Assembly (NCBI GenBank): GCA_024693025.1
Contig: JAILLS010000009.1
Span: 1 to 52,000 of the forward strand
Length of the DNA: 52,000 bases
Source of the DNA: Succinivibrio sp.
Lineage (GTDB): Bacteria; Pseudomonadota; Gammaproteobacteria; Enterobacterales; Succinivibrionaceae
Reading direction: 5' to 3'
This document shows positions 1-8,667 of the stretch, piece by piece (within the stretch, counting starts at the first letter, position 1; each line of letters begins with the position of its first letter). Position numbers and translations under genes: made by a program. The notes beneath the pieces are model-generated. The model searched no databases and had not been told where the DNA came from. It saw nothing but the letters and a program-made list of their open reading frames with translations.

Positions 1-506
1 GGATAAGAACCTAAAAGCTTATAGAGTTGAACGATAAAATCTTTAGGTAAATTTGGATTAAATTCTAAATCTGGATCTGTGACAATATATAAGTCATCTT
101 CAACATAATGTCTAAATTCTTCACAGTCCCATAACACTCTATGTCCATAGTTCTTTTTTAAAAAATGAACCTGATACTTTAAAGATCCTAAATAGTCAAG
201 CAGCGGCTGATAGTCTGAATTATTATCAATAATATGAATGTTTGTTAAATTATATTTTTCAAGTACTGCAATTGTCTGCTGAACATAGCTAAGTCGATTA
301 TAGGAAATAATAAAGATAGGGACAGAATTCTGATCAAAAGATGACTCAACCTGAAAGTCTATTTTCTTGGTGCACAGTTTTTCTTCGATTAAAGATCTTA
401 ACTGTTTTCTTTTAGATTTACTGAATGGAAATCTCAACTCAGAATATAGCTTCATCATTCTGAGTTTGAAGTCGAGACTCTGATTTAGTTTAGAAATACT
501 ACTCAT
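1..506 (-). CDS. family 2-like glycosyltransferase, C-terminus cut by window edge
   Basis: The minus frame is open from an ATG at 506 to the window edge, giving about 168 residues without a stop. An N-terminal basic segment is followed by a GT-A type core: PIFIISYNR (start of the nucleotide-binding fold), then HIIDNNSD, then VTDPDLEFN, which resembles the DxD sugar-nucleotide/metal motif. It probably transfers a sugar during surface polysaccharide synthesis, but donor and acceptor cannot be read. It lies 60 bp downstream of another glycosyltransferase on the same strand, and both are AT-richer than the rest of the window, which suggests a transferred surface-polysaccharide locus. Confidence 0.75.
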   Translation of the reverse strand, partial: MSSISKLNQSLDFKLRMMKLYSELRFPFSKSKRKQLRSLIEEKLCTKKIDFQVESSFDQNSVPIFIISYNRLSYVQQTIAVLEKYNLTNIHIIDNNSDYQPLLDYLGSLKYQVHFLKKNYGHRVLWDCEEFRHYVEDDLYIVTDPDLEFNPNLPKDFIVQLYKLLGSY

Positions 507-566
507 AGAATACTTTATCTACTGCTTTCTTGCTAGGTATTAAATTAACCAATGCTCTTATAAACA

Positions 567-1355
567 TTATTGCTGTGCCTTATCCCATTTTATTTTCATC
601 TTTAAGCCTAATAAACAGATCACATAATGTTTATGAAAATAATGGATAGAAAAGAGTCTTTGCCAGAAATTAAGATCTAAAAATTCAATGACGCCATATT
701 TAATGGCAGCTTTTCTGTCATCTTTAAATATTTTGTCAAAGGATTTGGAACTCTTGGAAGTTAGACAGGTCAGATGTTTTAGATGCGCTCCAGAAATCTT
801 ATAATTTTGTCTGCCTGCCTCTATATTACGCACAAAAATAAAGTGGTCGCCATTGAAGATTTTCATGCACTCTGGGATCTCTACATAGTGTGATTTCTCC
901 CCAAAGTAAGCAGATCCCCAATAATCCTGCATTTTATCTATCACGCTAAACTCAAGCTTACAGTCATCAGGATATTCGTTAAAAAATTCCTTTAAGGTAT
1001 TTGTAGGGCATTCAATCCCCACCAGTCCCACCTGTTCATCTGCATGAGTGAGAAACTCTAACACCTGACCAAAGAAATTACGTGGAAAAATGATATCGTC
1101 GTTGAGTGTACCAAAGAACTTAAAGTCAGGATTGCTCAGCCTAATGCCTAAATTCCAGGCTGGATTGACAAACAGGTTTTCAGTTTGAACATATACCTTA
1201 ACCTTGGTGAGATTGGTGTCAAAGCCCTTTCCTGAATTATCAATGATAATAATCTCACCTACACCTGCATCCTCATTGAGTTCGTTCAGAAGCTTGTTTA
1301 ATACCTCAGTGTCCTTCTGCATGGTAGGAATGATTATCGAGAATAGATTTTGCAT
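567..1355 (-). CDS. glycosyltransferase family 2-like protein
   Basis: The product is about 262 residues with a GT-A fold start: FSIIIPTMQKD near the N-terminus, then EIIIIDNSG, NPAWNLGIR and GTLNDDIIFP. The last resembles the acidic metal/nucleotide-binding loop of GT2 enzymes. I chose the ATG at 1355, which sits directly before the conserved core and follows AAGGTT. The longer reading frame would begin at a TTG at 1394. The C-terminal third has no recognised motif. The likely role is transfer of a sugar onto a surface glycan; the substrate is unknown. It is followed by a second glycosyltransferase running off the window edge. Confidence 0.78.
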   Translation of the reverse strand: MQNLFSIIIPTMQKDTEVLNKLLNELNEDAGVGEIIIIDNSGKGFDTNLTKVKVYVQTENLFVNPAWNLGIRLSNPDFKFFGTLNDDIIFPRNFFGQVLEFLTHADEQVGLVGIECPTNTLKEFFNEYPDDCKLEFSVIDKMQDYWGSAYFGEKSHYVEIPECMKIFNGDHFIFVRNIEAGRQNYKISGAHLKHLTCLTSKSSKSFDKIFKDDRKAAIKYGVIEFLDLNFWQRLFSIHYFHKHYVICLLGLKMKIKWDKAQQ

Positions 1356-1414
1356 GTAATTTAACCTTGTGCGAACCTTAACCTGCTTTAGCAATGCCAG
1401 CTTTATCCCTTAGG

Positions 1415-1420
1415 ATTATA
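1415..1420 (-). promoter_or_regulatory. possible -10 box before the glycosyltransferase pair
   Basis: On the minus strand a perfect TATAAT lies about 60 nt upstream of the glycosyltransferase start. I see no convincing -35 at 16-18 bp. A GTGACA/TGTCAC inverted repeat (1475-1496) lies further upstream, between this box and the era terminator. The stretch 1395-1537 otherwise holds nothing I recognise. Confidence 0.35.
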
Positions 1421-1537
1421 AATTATCTAGATGCAAGAGCATAAGAATTAAATTTAAATCTATATGAATATTAAGTGACAGCATGAGAGGTGTCACAGCA
1501 CAGCGCCAGGCAGCAGAATAAAAGAAGGGATTTCAAA

Positions 1538-1573
1538 GAAAAATAAGGCAGATCGGATAATGAAGATCTGCCT
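1538..1573 (-). terminator. Rho-independent terminator after era
   Basis: A perfect 9-bp inverted repeat AGGCAGATC/GATCTGCCT (1546-1554 and 1565-1573) with a 10-nt loop is followed on the minus strand by TTATTTTTC. It lies 20 bp beyond the era stop, so it ends the lepA-lepB-rnc-era transcript. It also shows that recO and pdxJ, which follow era in E. coli, are not in this operon. Confidence 0.85.
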
Positions 1574-1593
1574 GCCGATTGCCGCTAGCAGCC

Positions 1594-2499
1594 TTATTTA
1601 TCAAACCCCAGGGAATTGAGCACCCTCAGATCGTCTGACCAGCCAGATTTGATTTTGACAAAGAGCTTAAGAAAAACCTTGGTGTCGAGCATTCTTTCAA
1701 TATCAAGACGTGCTTCGGTGCCGATTTTCTTAATGCGCGCCCCATCCTTGCCAATCAGAATTTTCTTCTGACCTTCCTTATCCACCAGGATGGCAGCATC
1801 AATTCTCACCGTCTCACCTTCAGCAAAATTCTCAATCTCTACGGTGGTGCTGTAAGGTATTTCATCGCCTAGCTGGCGCATAATCTTCTCACGGATAATC
1901 TCGGCTACAAGAAAGCGCTGAGATTTGTCGGTAATGCTGTCATCAGGGAAGTAGTGAGGACCTTCCTTTACGTATTTTCTGACCACCTGTCTGAGGCTGT
2001 CGAGATTCTGACCTTTAAGAGCAGAGATCGGCACCACGTCCTCAAAGTCGATGAGCGTCCGCAGCTTATCGATGATAGGCAGCAGATCTTCCTTATTCTT
2101 GACCTCATCAACCTTATTTAGAACCAGGACGACCGGGGCCTTGGCTTTTTTTATCTTCTTAAGCACCAGCTCATCATCGGTGCCCCAGTGCAGAGGATCA
2201 ACGAGCATCAGGATCAGCTCTACATCACCCATTGAATCCGAGGCGGCTTTATTCATCAGCTTGTTGAGCTCATGCGCCTCCTTCGTATGCAGGCCTGGAG
2301 TGTCAACATACACAATCTGATAGGCCCCATCGGTTTCAACGCCCAGAATACGATTACGCGTGGTCTGCGGCTTACGGGAGGTGATTGAGACCTTCTGACC
2401 GATTAAATGGTTCATTAAGGTGGATTTGCCTACATTAGGCTTACCAATTAAGGCCACAAAACCAAAATAGCTCTGCTTTTCGCTGTTATCTTGCTGCAC
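1594..2499 (-). CDS. era: GTPase Era, 16S rRNA maturation/30S assembly
   Basis: The product has 301 residues, the same size as E. coli Era. GTPase motifs are G1 GKPNVGKST (about residue 19), G3 DTPGLH and G4 NKVD. A C-terminal KH RNA-binding domain includes the GKDGARIKKIG loop. Era binds the 3' end of 16S rRNA and links 30S maturation to growth. The start codon is GTG at 2499, with AAAGG about 10 nt upstream. It lies 28 bp after rnc in the lepA-lepB-rnc-era order, the standard gammaproteobacterial arrangement. Confidence 0.98.
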   Translation of the reverse strand: MQQDNSEKQSYFGFVALIGKPNVGKSTLMNHLIGQKVSITSRKPQTTRNRILGVETDGAYQIVYVDTPGLHTKEAHELNKLMNKAASDSMGDVELILMLVDPLHWGTDDELVLKKIKKAKAPVVLVLNKVDEVKNKEDLLPIIDKLRTLIDFEDVVPISALKGQNLDSLRQVVRKYVKEGPHYFPDDSITDKSQRFLVAEIIREKIMRQLGDEIPYSTTVEIENFAEGETVRIDAAILVDKEGQKKILIGKDGARIKKIGTEARLDIERMLDTKVFLKLFVKIKSGWSDDLRVLNSLGFDK

Positions 2500-2527
2500 T
2501 GTAACTAACCTTTAAGTAATTAATCTG

Positions 2528-3247
2528 TTAATGCTTATGCGCGGCAGCCTTCTGCTGCAGATATTCAAGCGCCTTACCTGCTGCTTCCTGTTCGGCTTTG
2601 CGTTTGGAGGTACCCTTGCCCTGGAAATTAGGTACATTGTTAATCCTAACCTCCACGGTAAACTGCTGAGCGTTTTCCGCCCCCGTGATCTTAATGACCT
2701 CATAATCAGGCAAAGGCAGATGCTGAGACTGCAGTAACTCCTGCAGCACCGATTTATGATCCTTTTGCCCATCTCCTGGCTTGATATGTTCAAGACGGTC
2801 TTCAAACCAGCTTAACACCACTTTGCGCACCAGAGGGTAATTCTCATGCGAGTCGACAAACATCGCCCCTATGACTGACTCTACAGCATCAGCAATCATT
2901 GACTGCTTGCGATCTCCGCCGGTTTTGCGCTCGCCAGGCCCTAAGCGCAGGTTCTCGCCCAAATGAAAATCACGGGCAATTTCGGCCAAGGTGGTTTCAC
3001 GCACCAGAGTGGAACGCATTCTAGTCAGGTCACCTTCAGGACAGTCCTTGAACTGATCAAAGAGCTGCTTGGCGATAATCACGCCTAAAATAGCATCGCC
3101 AATATACTCAAGGCGCTCATTATGATTTGGGCCAAAGCTGCGATGCGTCAAAGCCTGATTAAGTAAGTTAATGTCCTGAAAGGCATAACCGATTTTGGTT
3201 TCAATCTGCTGCAGAGCTAGGACATTGACTCTATCTGCCTCACTCAT
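2528..3247 (-). CDS. rnc: ribonuclease III
   Basis: A 239-residue endonuclease of the RNase III family, slightly longer than E. coli's 226. The catalytic signature ERLEYIGDAILG is at about residues 40-52, and the second acidic cluster DAVESVIGA at about 118. A C-terminal double-stranded RNA-binding domain (about 155-230) contains KGTSKRKAEQEAAGKAL. It cleaves dsRNA, including rRNA precursors. Its ATG overlaps the lepB stop by 4 nt (ATGA), so translation is probably coupled. Confidence 0.98.
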   Translation of the reverse strand: MSEADRVNVLALQQIETKIGYAFQDINLLNQALTHRSFGPNHNERLEYIGDAILGVIIAKQLFDQFKDCPEGDLTRMRSTLVRETTLAEIARDFHLGENLRLGPGERKTGGDRKQSMIADAVESVIGAMFVDSHENYPLVRKVVLSWFEDRLEHIKPGDGQKDHKSVLQELLQSQHLPLPDYEVIKITGAENAQQFTVEVRINNVPNFQGKGTSKRKAEQEAAGKALEYLQQKAAAHKH

Positions 3248-4152
3248 TTAATGCCCCCTAAACGATTAAATCTGATCCCACTTGGGAACCAATCTGGCAG
3301 CATGCTGTCTTCCGGACGGTCAAAATCAAAGGATAGCCAGATGCCCACTGCCTTGCCGACCACATTCTCAAACGGAACGAAGCCCCAGAATCTGCTGTCT
3401 CTGCTGTTGTCGCGATTATCACCCATCGCAAAATAGGCATTCTCAGGAACTTCCCAGACGTCGAGATCTTTGCCTTCCTGACGATAATGATAGGACAGCA
3501 TTTCACGTGCATTTGGATTGATCATGATCTCGTGTTCATAGCCAAGCAGATCCTCACTGAGCACATCGATGCTCTCCTCAAAGGAAAGACCCGTATGCTT
3601 GACTATCCCAATCTTGCGCTGCTTTGCCTCAGTGGTGGAGGTCTCTTTTGCTCCGCGCGGCAGGATATAAAGATGCTTATTGTTATAGATCACAAGATCT
3701 CCTGGCTCGCCAACCACCCGCTTAATATAATCCTGACTTGGGTCTTCAGGATACTTAAAGACGATGATATCGCCTCTTTTCGGCGTACCTGTGGCAAGCA
3801 GCGGTGTATTGGTAACCGGCTCCCTGAAGGCATAATTCCACTTGGTAACGGCGATAAAGTCGCCTGCATACAGGGTCGGCATCATCGACCCTGAAGGAAT
3901 TCTGAAAGGTTCCACCACAAAGGAGCGCAGCAGAAAGACGGCGAGGATAATAAAAAACAGCGAGCCGGTCTGACCTACTACGCCCACAGGCTCTAAAGCC
4001 TCCTTGAGCTCTTTTTTGCTCACCGCAGGAGTTTTGGCCTTAAGCTCGGCATGCTTCTGCAGACGGGCAGGTCTATGCTTTTTGAAATCATAAAACCAGC
4101 AGATCCCAGAGACCACTGTAGCTATCAGTAAAAATAATGAAAAAGAATTCAT
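3244..4152 (-). CDS. lepB: signal peptidase I
   Basis: An inner-membrane serine/lysine protease of 302 residues that removes signal peptides. Two membrane segments are visible: residues 1-20, and about 60-78 just before the catalytic domain. The nucleophile lies in PSGSMMPTL, the general-base lysine in DYIKRVVGEPGD, and the conserved box GDNRDNSRDSRFWG follows. AGAGGAAG precedes the ATG. It sits 32 bp after lepA and overlaps rnc. The arrangement matches E. coli lepA-lepB-rnc. Confidence 0.98.
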   Translation of the reverse strand: MNSFSLFLLIATVVSGICWFYDFKKHRPARLQKHAELKAKTPAVSKKELKEALEPVGVVGQTGSLFFIILAVFLLRSFVVEPFRIPSGSMMPTLYAGDFIAVTKWNYAFREPVTNTPLLATGTPKRGDIIVFKYPEDPSQDYIKRVVGEPGDLVIYNNKHLYILPRGAKETSTTEAKQRKIGIVKHTGLSFEESIDVLSEDLLGYEHEIMINPNAREMLSYHYRQEGKDLDVWEVPENAYFAMGDNRDNSRDSRFWGFVPFENVVGKAVGIWLSFDFDRPEDSMLPDWFPSGIRFNRLGGIK

Positions 4153-4184
4153 CTTGATCTTCCTCTTGAGGAGATGGTTTCTCC

Positions 4185-5996
4185 CTATTCCTTACCTACC
4201 TTGAGAATCGCTAAGAAAGCATCCTGCGGTACTTCTACCTTACCTAACTGTTTCATGCGCTTCTTGCCGGCCTTCTGCTTCTCAAGCAGCTTGCGCTTAC
4301 GGGTAATGTCACCGCCGTAGCACTTGGCCAGCACATCCTTGCGCAGCGCCTTGACCGTGCATCTTGCAATAATCTGTCCCCCGATGGCAGCCTGAATGGC
4401 AATATCAAACATCTGCCGCGGGATAAGCTCCTTCATTTTTTCCACGAGAGCGCGGCCCCGAGACTGAGCCACACTGCGATGCAGAATGAGCGCCAGGGCA
4501 TCCACCCGTTCTCCGGCGATGAGCACGTCAAGACGGATGAGATCATCCCGGTTAAAGCGCTTGAAGCTGTAATCCAGAGAGGCATAGCCGCGGGATGCTG
4601 ACTTTAAGCGGTCAAAGAAATCCAGTACGACCTCGGACATCGGCAGTTCATAGGTTAACGCCACCTGATCGCCATGATAGACCATATTGGTCTGAATACC
4701 GCGCTTTTCCTGACAGAGCGTCATTATGGCGCCGACATAGTCGACCGGCATCAGCATCCGGCATTCCGCAATCGGCTCTCTTATCTCGCTGATATTGCTG
4801 ACCGGCGGCAGGTTGGCAGGACTGTCGATATGCACTACCTCTCCTGAGGTGAGCATGACCTCATAGACTACCGTTGGAGCAGTCGTAATCAGATTCAGAT
4901 TGTATTCACGCTCCAGCCGCTCCTGGATAATCTCCATGTGCAGCATGCCTAAGAAGCCGACTCTGAAGCCAAAGCCTAAGGCCTTTGAATTCTCAGGTTC
5001 AAAGAACAGCGAGGCATCATTGAGGGACAGCTTGTCCAGCGCATCTCTGAAGGCATTATAGTCATCGGTGTCAACCGGGAACATGCCGGCATAAACCTGA
5101 GGCTTCACCTTCTGAAAGCCTGGCAGGGCCTCTGTACAGCTGTTCTTGGCATTGGTGATGGTGTCACCTACCGGAGCACCATGAATGGTCTTGATATCAC
5201 AGACCACCCAGCCTACTTCACCACAGTGCAGGGCCGGCACATCCACGCGCTTAGGAGTAGAGATACCTAATTTTTCGACATCCCAGGTATGCCCTGAGGA
5301 CATCACCTTGATTTTATCGCCCTTGCGCAGCGTGCCGTTCTTGACTCTGACTAAGGCTACTACACCGAGGTAATCATCGAAGTAGGAATCGATGATCAGA
5401 GCCTGCAGGGGACCTTCAGGATCACCTTTTGGTGCAGGAATGCTGGTGACAATGCGCTCTAGCACCTCATTGACTCCCACACCCGTTTTGGCGCTGCAAC
5501 AGCAGGCATCCTGAGCCTCAATGCCGATGAGATCCTCAATCTCAGCGATCACCTTCTTAGGATCAGCGGAGGGCAGATCAATTTTATTGAGCACCGGAAT
5601 GACTTCGAGATTAAGATCGATGGCCTGATAGCAGTTAGCCAGGGTCTGCGCCTCTACGCCCTGGGTGGCATCCACCACGAGCAGAGCTCCTTCACAGGCA
5701 AACAGCGAGCGGGATACCTCGTAGGAGAAGTCGACATGACCTGGGGTATCAATAAAGTTAAGCTCATAGGTCTGTCCATCCCTGGCCTTATATTTTAAGG
5801 TCACGGCCTGAGCCTTGATGGTAATGCCGCGCTCACGCTCAATATCCATATTATCGAGAACCTGAGCGGTCATCTCGCGTTCTGACAGACCTCCGCAGTT
5901 CTGAATAAAGCGATCCGATAAAGTCGATTTGCCGTGATCAATATGGGCGATCACCGAAAAATTGCGAACTTTACTTGCATCATAGCTATCTGACAT
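4185..5996 (-). CDS. lepA: elongation factor 4 (LepA)
   Basis: A translational GTPase of 603 residues (599 in E. coli). G-domain motifs: AHIDHGKST (G1), DTPGHVDF (G3) and NKIDLP (G4). The LepA-specific C-terminal domain follows, ending in basic [20 protein letters not shown] placed the start at the ATG at 5996, which matches the family N-terminus just ahead of [12 protein letters not shown]. The in-frame extension to 6035 would add 13 atypical residues. It is the first gene of lepA-lepB-rnc-era, with its own promoter at 6139-6167. Confidence 0.97.
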   Translation of the reverse strand: MSDSYDASKVRNFSVIAHIDHGKSTLSDRFIQNCGGLSEREMTAQVLDNMDIERERGITIKAQAVTLKYKARDGQTYELNFIDTPGHVDFSYEVSRSLFACEGALLVVDATQGVEAQTLANCYQAIDLNLEVIPVLNKIDLPSADPKKVIAEIEDLIGIEAQDACCCSAKTGVGVNEVLERIVTSIPAPKGDPEGPLQALIIDSYFDDYLGVVALVRVKNGTLRKGDKIKVMSSGHTWDVEKLGISTPKRVDVPALHCGEVGWVVCDIKTIHGAPVGDTITNAKNSCTEALPGFQKVKPQVYAGMFPVDTDDYNAFRDALDKLSLNDASLFFEPENSKALGFGFRVGFLGMLHMEIIQERLEREYNLNLITTAPTVVYEVMLTSGEVVHIDSPANLPPVSNISEIREPIAECRMLMPVDYVGAIMTLCQEKRGIQTNMVYHGDQVALTYELPMSEVVLDFFDRLKSASRGYASLDYSFKRFNRDDLIRLDVLIAGERVDALALILHRSVAQSRGRALVEKMKELIPRQMFDIAIQAAIGGQIIARCTVKALRKDVLAKCYGGDITRKRKLLEKQKAGKKRMKQLGKVEVPQDAFLAILKVGKE

Positions 5997-6138
5997 GTTC
6001 TGAGTATCCTGTATCCTTGCTCTCTGCCTAGGCACGGCTAATTAACTTTGGCGAAAAAATCCGCTGTATTCTGCTGCTTTGCTTAAAGAAGGTGCCGAAG
6101 TGCTAAGAGGTAACGCTAAAATTCTATATACGGCGTCT

Positions 6139-6167
6139 TTTATAGCAGATTTAAGCTGTTTTTTCAA
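6139..6167 (-). promoter_or_regulatory. sigma-70 type promoter of the lepA operon
   Basis: On the minus strand TTGAAA (6162-6167) and TATAAA (6139-6144) are separated by exactly 17 bp. This leaves a leader of roughly 135 nt to the lepA ATG. It lies in the rseB-lepA gap, so lepA-lepB-rnc-era can be expressed independently of the rpoE operon. Confidence 0.75.
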
Positions 6168-6259
6168 AGAAAATCTCAGTACAGCTGACCATAATTTATG
6201 GGGAGGAGTGACCTCGCTGCACTGAGTGTCTATTTTAGCCTAAATACGACCTGTCTGAA

Positions 6260-7291
6260 TTAGCGTCTGCCATCTAAGGCACCTAATACATATTCAGCTA
6301 AAACCAGGGGAACTTCACCGACTACGGCATATTCAAAGGCACCGTATTCCTTGCGGTAAACCGAGAGGGTATTGTTGCGGATCTGAGGAAACATCAGCGT
6401 GGTTTTATGGGTTTTATAGACTCTGAAATCATTCAGCCCATCAGTAAACATCTGAAAATAATTCTTGTTGCCATGCTGATCCTGCATGACTCCCTGATCG
6501 ACGAGCCTGAAGCACTGCGGCATGCGCAGCTCTTTCCAGATCTGCTTGGCGGCATCTTTGGTAGCGACTAAGGTGTGGTCTGCATTTTTTTTGCTACCCT
6601 CGCCTGCTGACTGCTCCTGAGCCCCCGGGGCAATCATATTGCCATTCTGCTCCTGTGGCTCGGCATTCTTGGCAAGATAGTCAAACACGTCTTCTATAAA
6701 TTTCAGAGAACCTGCCTTAACCGCAGAAAAAGCCGATACACTCAGGCGCAGCACGGTAGCCCCGCCCGGAGCATTGACGACCAGTTCAATCGGCAGATTG
6801 GTGTTCTCATCGCTGGCTATCACATAGGAGTAACGCAGATCATCTATAGGGGAGAGGCGCATGATATTGGTGCGATGACCGGCGATTCTGGCCCGCCCGG
6901 TCAGCACGCAGCTATAATTGTTCAGCACCGTACTTTCCGACATCAGCTTGTCATAGATTAAGGTGGGATGCCAGGTCAGAGGCCCATAGACGTTCTTGTC
7001 CCGATTAAAATCCAAACCGCGTCCGTCTGTTATTGCATAGCCCTGAATCTCTCCATTTAAATCCTGCCAGACCGACAGCGGACTTGCGCCCTCCACACTG
7101 TGCGTATAGAGAAAGGTGTTGACGCCTTTGGCATTGCCTGAAACCACGGTCATCGCAAAAGAATTATGCGATACCGCACGCTGTGTGGCCTGCAGCAGCT
7201 GCGCGCAGTCAAGCGCCAGAGCCGTCCTGTGGAAAAACAACAAAACCGCAGCGCCTAACACTGCGCTTGCGGTTTTTTTAAAAGCTAGCAT
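6260..7291 (-). CDS. rseB: sigma-E regulatory protein RseB/MucB
   Basis: A predicted periplasmic protein of 343 residues, somewhat longer than E. coli RseB (318). The signal peptide is at residues 1-26 (AVLGAAVLLFFHRTALA). The MucB/RseB LolA-like fold follows, then a second domain; a low-complexity Gln/Glu/Ala linker around residues 220-245 may account for the extra length. RseB binds the periplasmic part of RseA and slows its cleavage by DegS. It follows rseA by 18 bp. No rseC follows; the next gene is lepA with its own promoter. Identification rests on both sequence and position. Confidence 0.9.
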   Translation of the reverse strand: MLAFKKTASAVLGAAVLLFFHRTALALDCAQLLQATQRAVSHNSFAMTVVSGNAKGVNTFLYTHSVEGASPLSVWQDLNGEIQGYAITDGRGLDFNRDKNVYGPLTWHPTLIYDKLMSESTVLNNYSCVLTGRARIAGHRTNIMRLSPIDDLRYSYVIASDENTNLPIELVVNAPGGATVLRLSVSAFSAVKAGSLKFIEDVFDYLAKNAEPQEQNGNMIAPGAQEQSAGEGSKKNADHTLVATKDAAKQIWKELRMPQCFRLVDQGVMQDQHGNKNYFQMFTDGLNDFRVYKTHKTTLMFPQIRNNTLSVYRKEYGAFEYAVVGEVPLVLAEYVLGALDGRR

Positions 7292-7309
7292 TTTTGTATA
7301 GATTTTCTA

Positions 7310-7927
7310 TTATTTAGAGGCAATGTTAATTACATACCCGCGAACATAATTATTGATCTTGTCAATCTCAGCACGCTGCTTTTGCTCAACCTTGTCATCA
7401 CTGTCGGCAGGACGTCCTTCAGCTGAAGGATTCTTGTCATTCTCGAGGCGAATGATGCTTTCGGCATTTGAACTCTGGTAGCTGGCCAGATTAACCCCCT
7501 CAATTGGACCAAGAGGAGCGGAGCTTGCTTGAGTTAAGGTATAGTCATCCTGAGCATTCCAGGTCTGTACCCCGACCACTGTCACGATAGCCACTGAAGC
7601 GGCAACCGCAATCTGTCCTAAGGCAAAGGCAAACTTCTTAGACAGAGTCTTAAAGCTGAACTTAATTTCTGGAGCTTTATTAACTTCAACTTGATCGACT
7701 ACTCTCGGAGCTGGTTCCTCTGCAATCTTAGCGGCAATGCTGTCTGCAAAAGTCAAGTTCGTAGTTTTTGGAAGTTCATTTCTTAAAGAGGCACCAATTA
7801 AGGACCAATTTTTGAGATGAGACACGGCTTCTTTATTCAAAGCTACGTCTTTGGCAAATGAATCCTCATTGTCCAAAGCAGCAGATATCTGCTCTAAATC
7901 AAGATCTGTGCGTGTTGATTTAACCAT
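7310..7927 (-). CDS. rseA: anti-sigma-E factor RseA
   Basis: A single-pass inner-membrane anti-sigma factor of 205 residues. The N-terminal cytoplasmic domain (LEQISAALDNE...LIGASLRNEL) clamps sigma-E. A transmembrane helix lies at about residues 100-120 (FALGQIAVAASVAIVTVVGV), and the periplasmic tail is the DegS/RseB target. I chose the ATG at 7927, which has GGAG at good spacing. An upstream GTG at 7948 overlaps the rpoE stop (TAGTG) but has poorer initiation context. It sits in the rpoE-rseA-rseB operon. Confidence 0.92.
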   Translation of the reverse strand: MVKSTRTDLDLEQISAALDNEDSFAKDVALNKEAVSHLKNWSLIGASLRNELPKTTNLTFADSIAAKIAEEPAPRVVDQVEVNKAPEIKFSFKTLSKKFAFALGQIAVAASVAIVTVVGVQTWNAQDDYTLTQASSAPLGPIEGVNLASYQSSNAESIIRLENDKNPSAEGRPADSDDKVEQKQRAEIDKINNYVRGYVINIASK

Positions 7928-7947
7928 GTTGCGGTCTCCATTAACCA

Positions 7948-8541
7948 CTAAGCAGTCAAAGATGCCATCTGTTTTTCAACATACTCTCTAGCTCTGAAGA
8001 TTCTAGACCTTACTGTACCCACAGGTATCTTCATCACTACAGCGATGTCATCGTAGGACATGCCCTCAACTTCCCGAAGCAGCAACGCCTGTTTCTGATC
8101 TTCCGGCAAGTTCTGTATCGCCTTCTGAATTACCGCTTGTAATTCTTCAGACTCAATAATTCTGTCCGGCGTATCTTTAGAGGTTAGAACGCCTTCACTA
8201 TCTTTGTAATCAAAATCTTCAGCATCCACATCAAGTGCACCCTGATATTTCTGATTACTCTCCAAATAAGTTTTGGCAGCATTCACCGCGATGCGATATA
8301 ACCAGGTATAGAACGAACTGTCACCTCTAAAATTGCCAATCGATCTATAAGCTTTGATAAAAGCTTCCTGAGCCACATCGTTTGCATCCGCATTATTAGG
8401 AATAAATTTTAAAATTACCTGAATAATTTTATGTTGATATTTAATAACTAATAAATTGTATGCATTCTTATCGCCAGCTTGGATCTGTCTTACAATTTCA
8501 ACATCAGACGAAGCTGCGTTTAAATTGTTAAGTTCATCCAT
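7948..8541 (-). CDS. rpoE: RNA polymerase sigma-E factor
   Basis: An ECF sigma factor of 197 residues (191 in E. coli). Region 2 is at about residues 25-95 (DVAQEAFIKAYRSI and FYTWLYRIAVN). Region 4 is at about 135-190 (LPEDQKQALLLREVEGMSYDDIA and VGTVRSRIFRARE). It directs the envelope-stress regulon when released from RseA. A promoter matching sigma-E's own consensus lies 22 nt upstream, which indicates autoregulation. It is the first gene of rpoE-rseA-rseB. Confidence 0.97.
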   Translation of the reverse strand: MDELNNLNAASSDVEIVRQIQAGDKNAYNLLVIKYQHKIIQVILKFIPNNADANDVAQEAFIKAYRSIGNFRGDSSFYTWLYRIAVNAAKTYLESNQKYQGALDVDAEDFDYKDSEGVLTSKDTPDRIIESEELQAVIQKAIQNLPEDQKQALLLREVEGMSYDDIAVVMKIPVGTVRSRIFRAREYVEKQMASLTA

Positions 8542-8562
8542 ACTGCTTCCCTTATTTACTGC

Positions 8563-8590
8563 TTTGACTGCAGAGCGTGTAAAAAGTTCC
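8563..8590 (-). promoter_or_regulatory. sigma-E dependent autoregulatory promoter
   Basis: On the minus strand GGAACTT (8584-8590) is followed after exactly 16 bp by TCAAA (8563-8567). This fits the known sigma-E consensus GGAACTT-N16-TCnnA. The -10 is only 21 nt from the rpoE ATG, so the leader is very short, with AAGGGAAG as ribosome-binding site. It implies positive autoregulation as in other gammaproteobacteria. Confidence 0.85.
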
Positions 8591-8599
8591 CTAAAAATT

Positions 8600-8631
8600 A
8601 AAAAAAATTATCGATGCCTATTTTCAAGGCA
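8600..8631 (-). terminator. probable terminator after parC
   Basis: On the minus strand a short hairpin TGCCT/AGGCA (8615-8619 and 8627-8631) is followed by an A/T spacer and a run of eight T. An overlapping alternative hairpin (AGGC, AT loop, GCCT) sits just upstream. The stem is only 5 bp, so this is weaker than the other terminators. It separates parC from the rpoE promoter. Confidence 0.45.
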
Positions 8632-8667
8632 AATTTAAAGCCTGTCAAATCTGGCCAGCCGCCTGCT

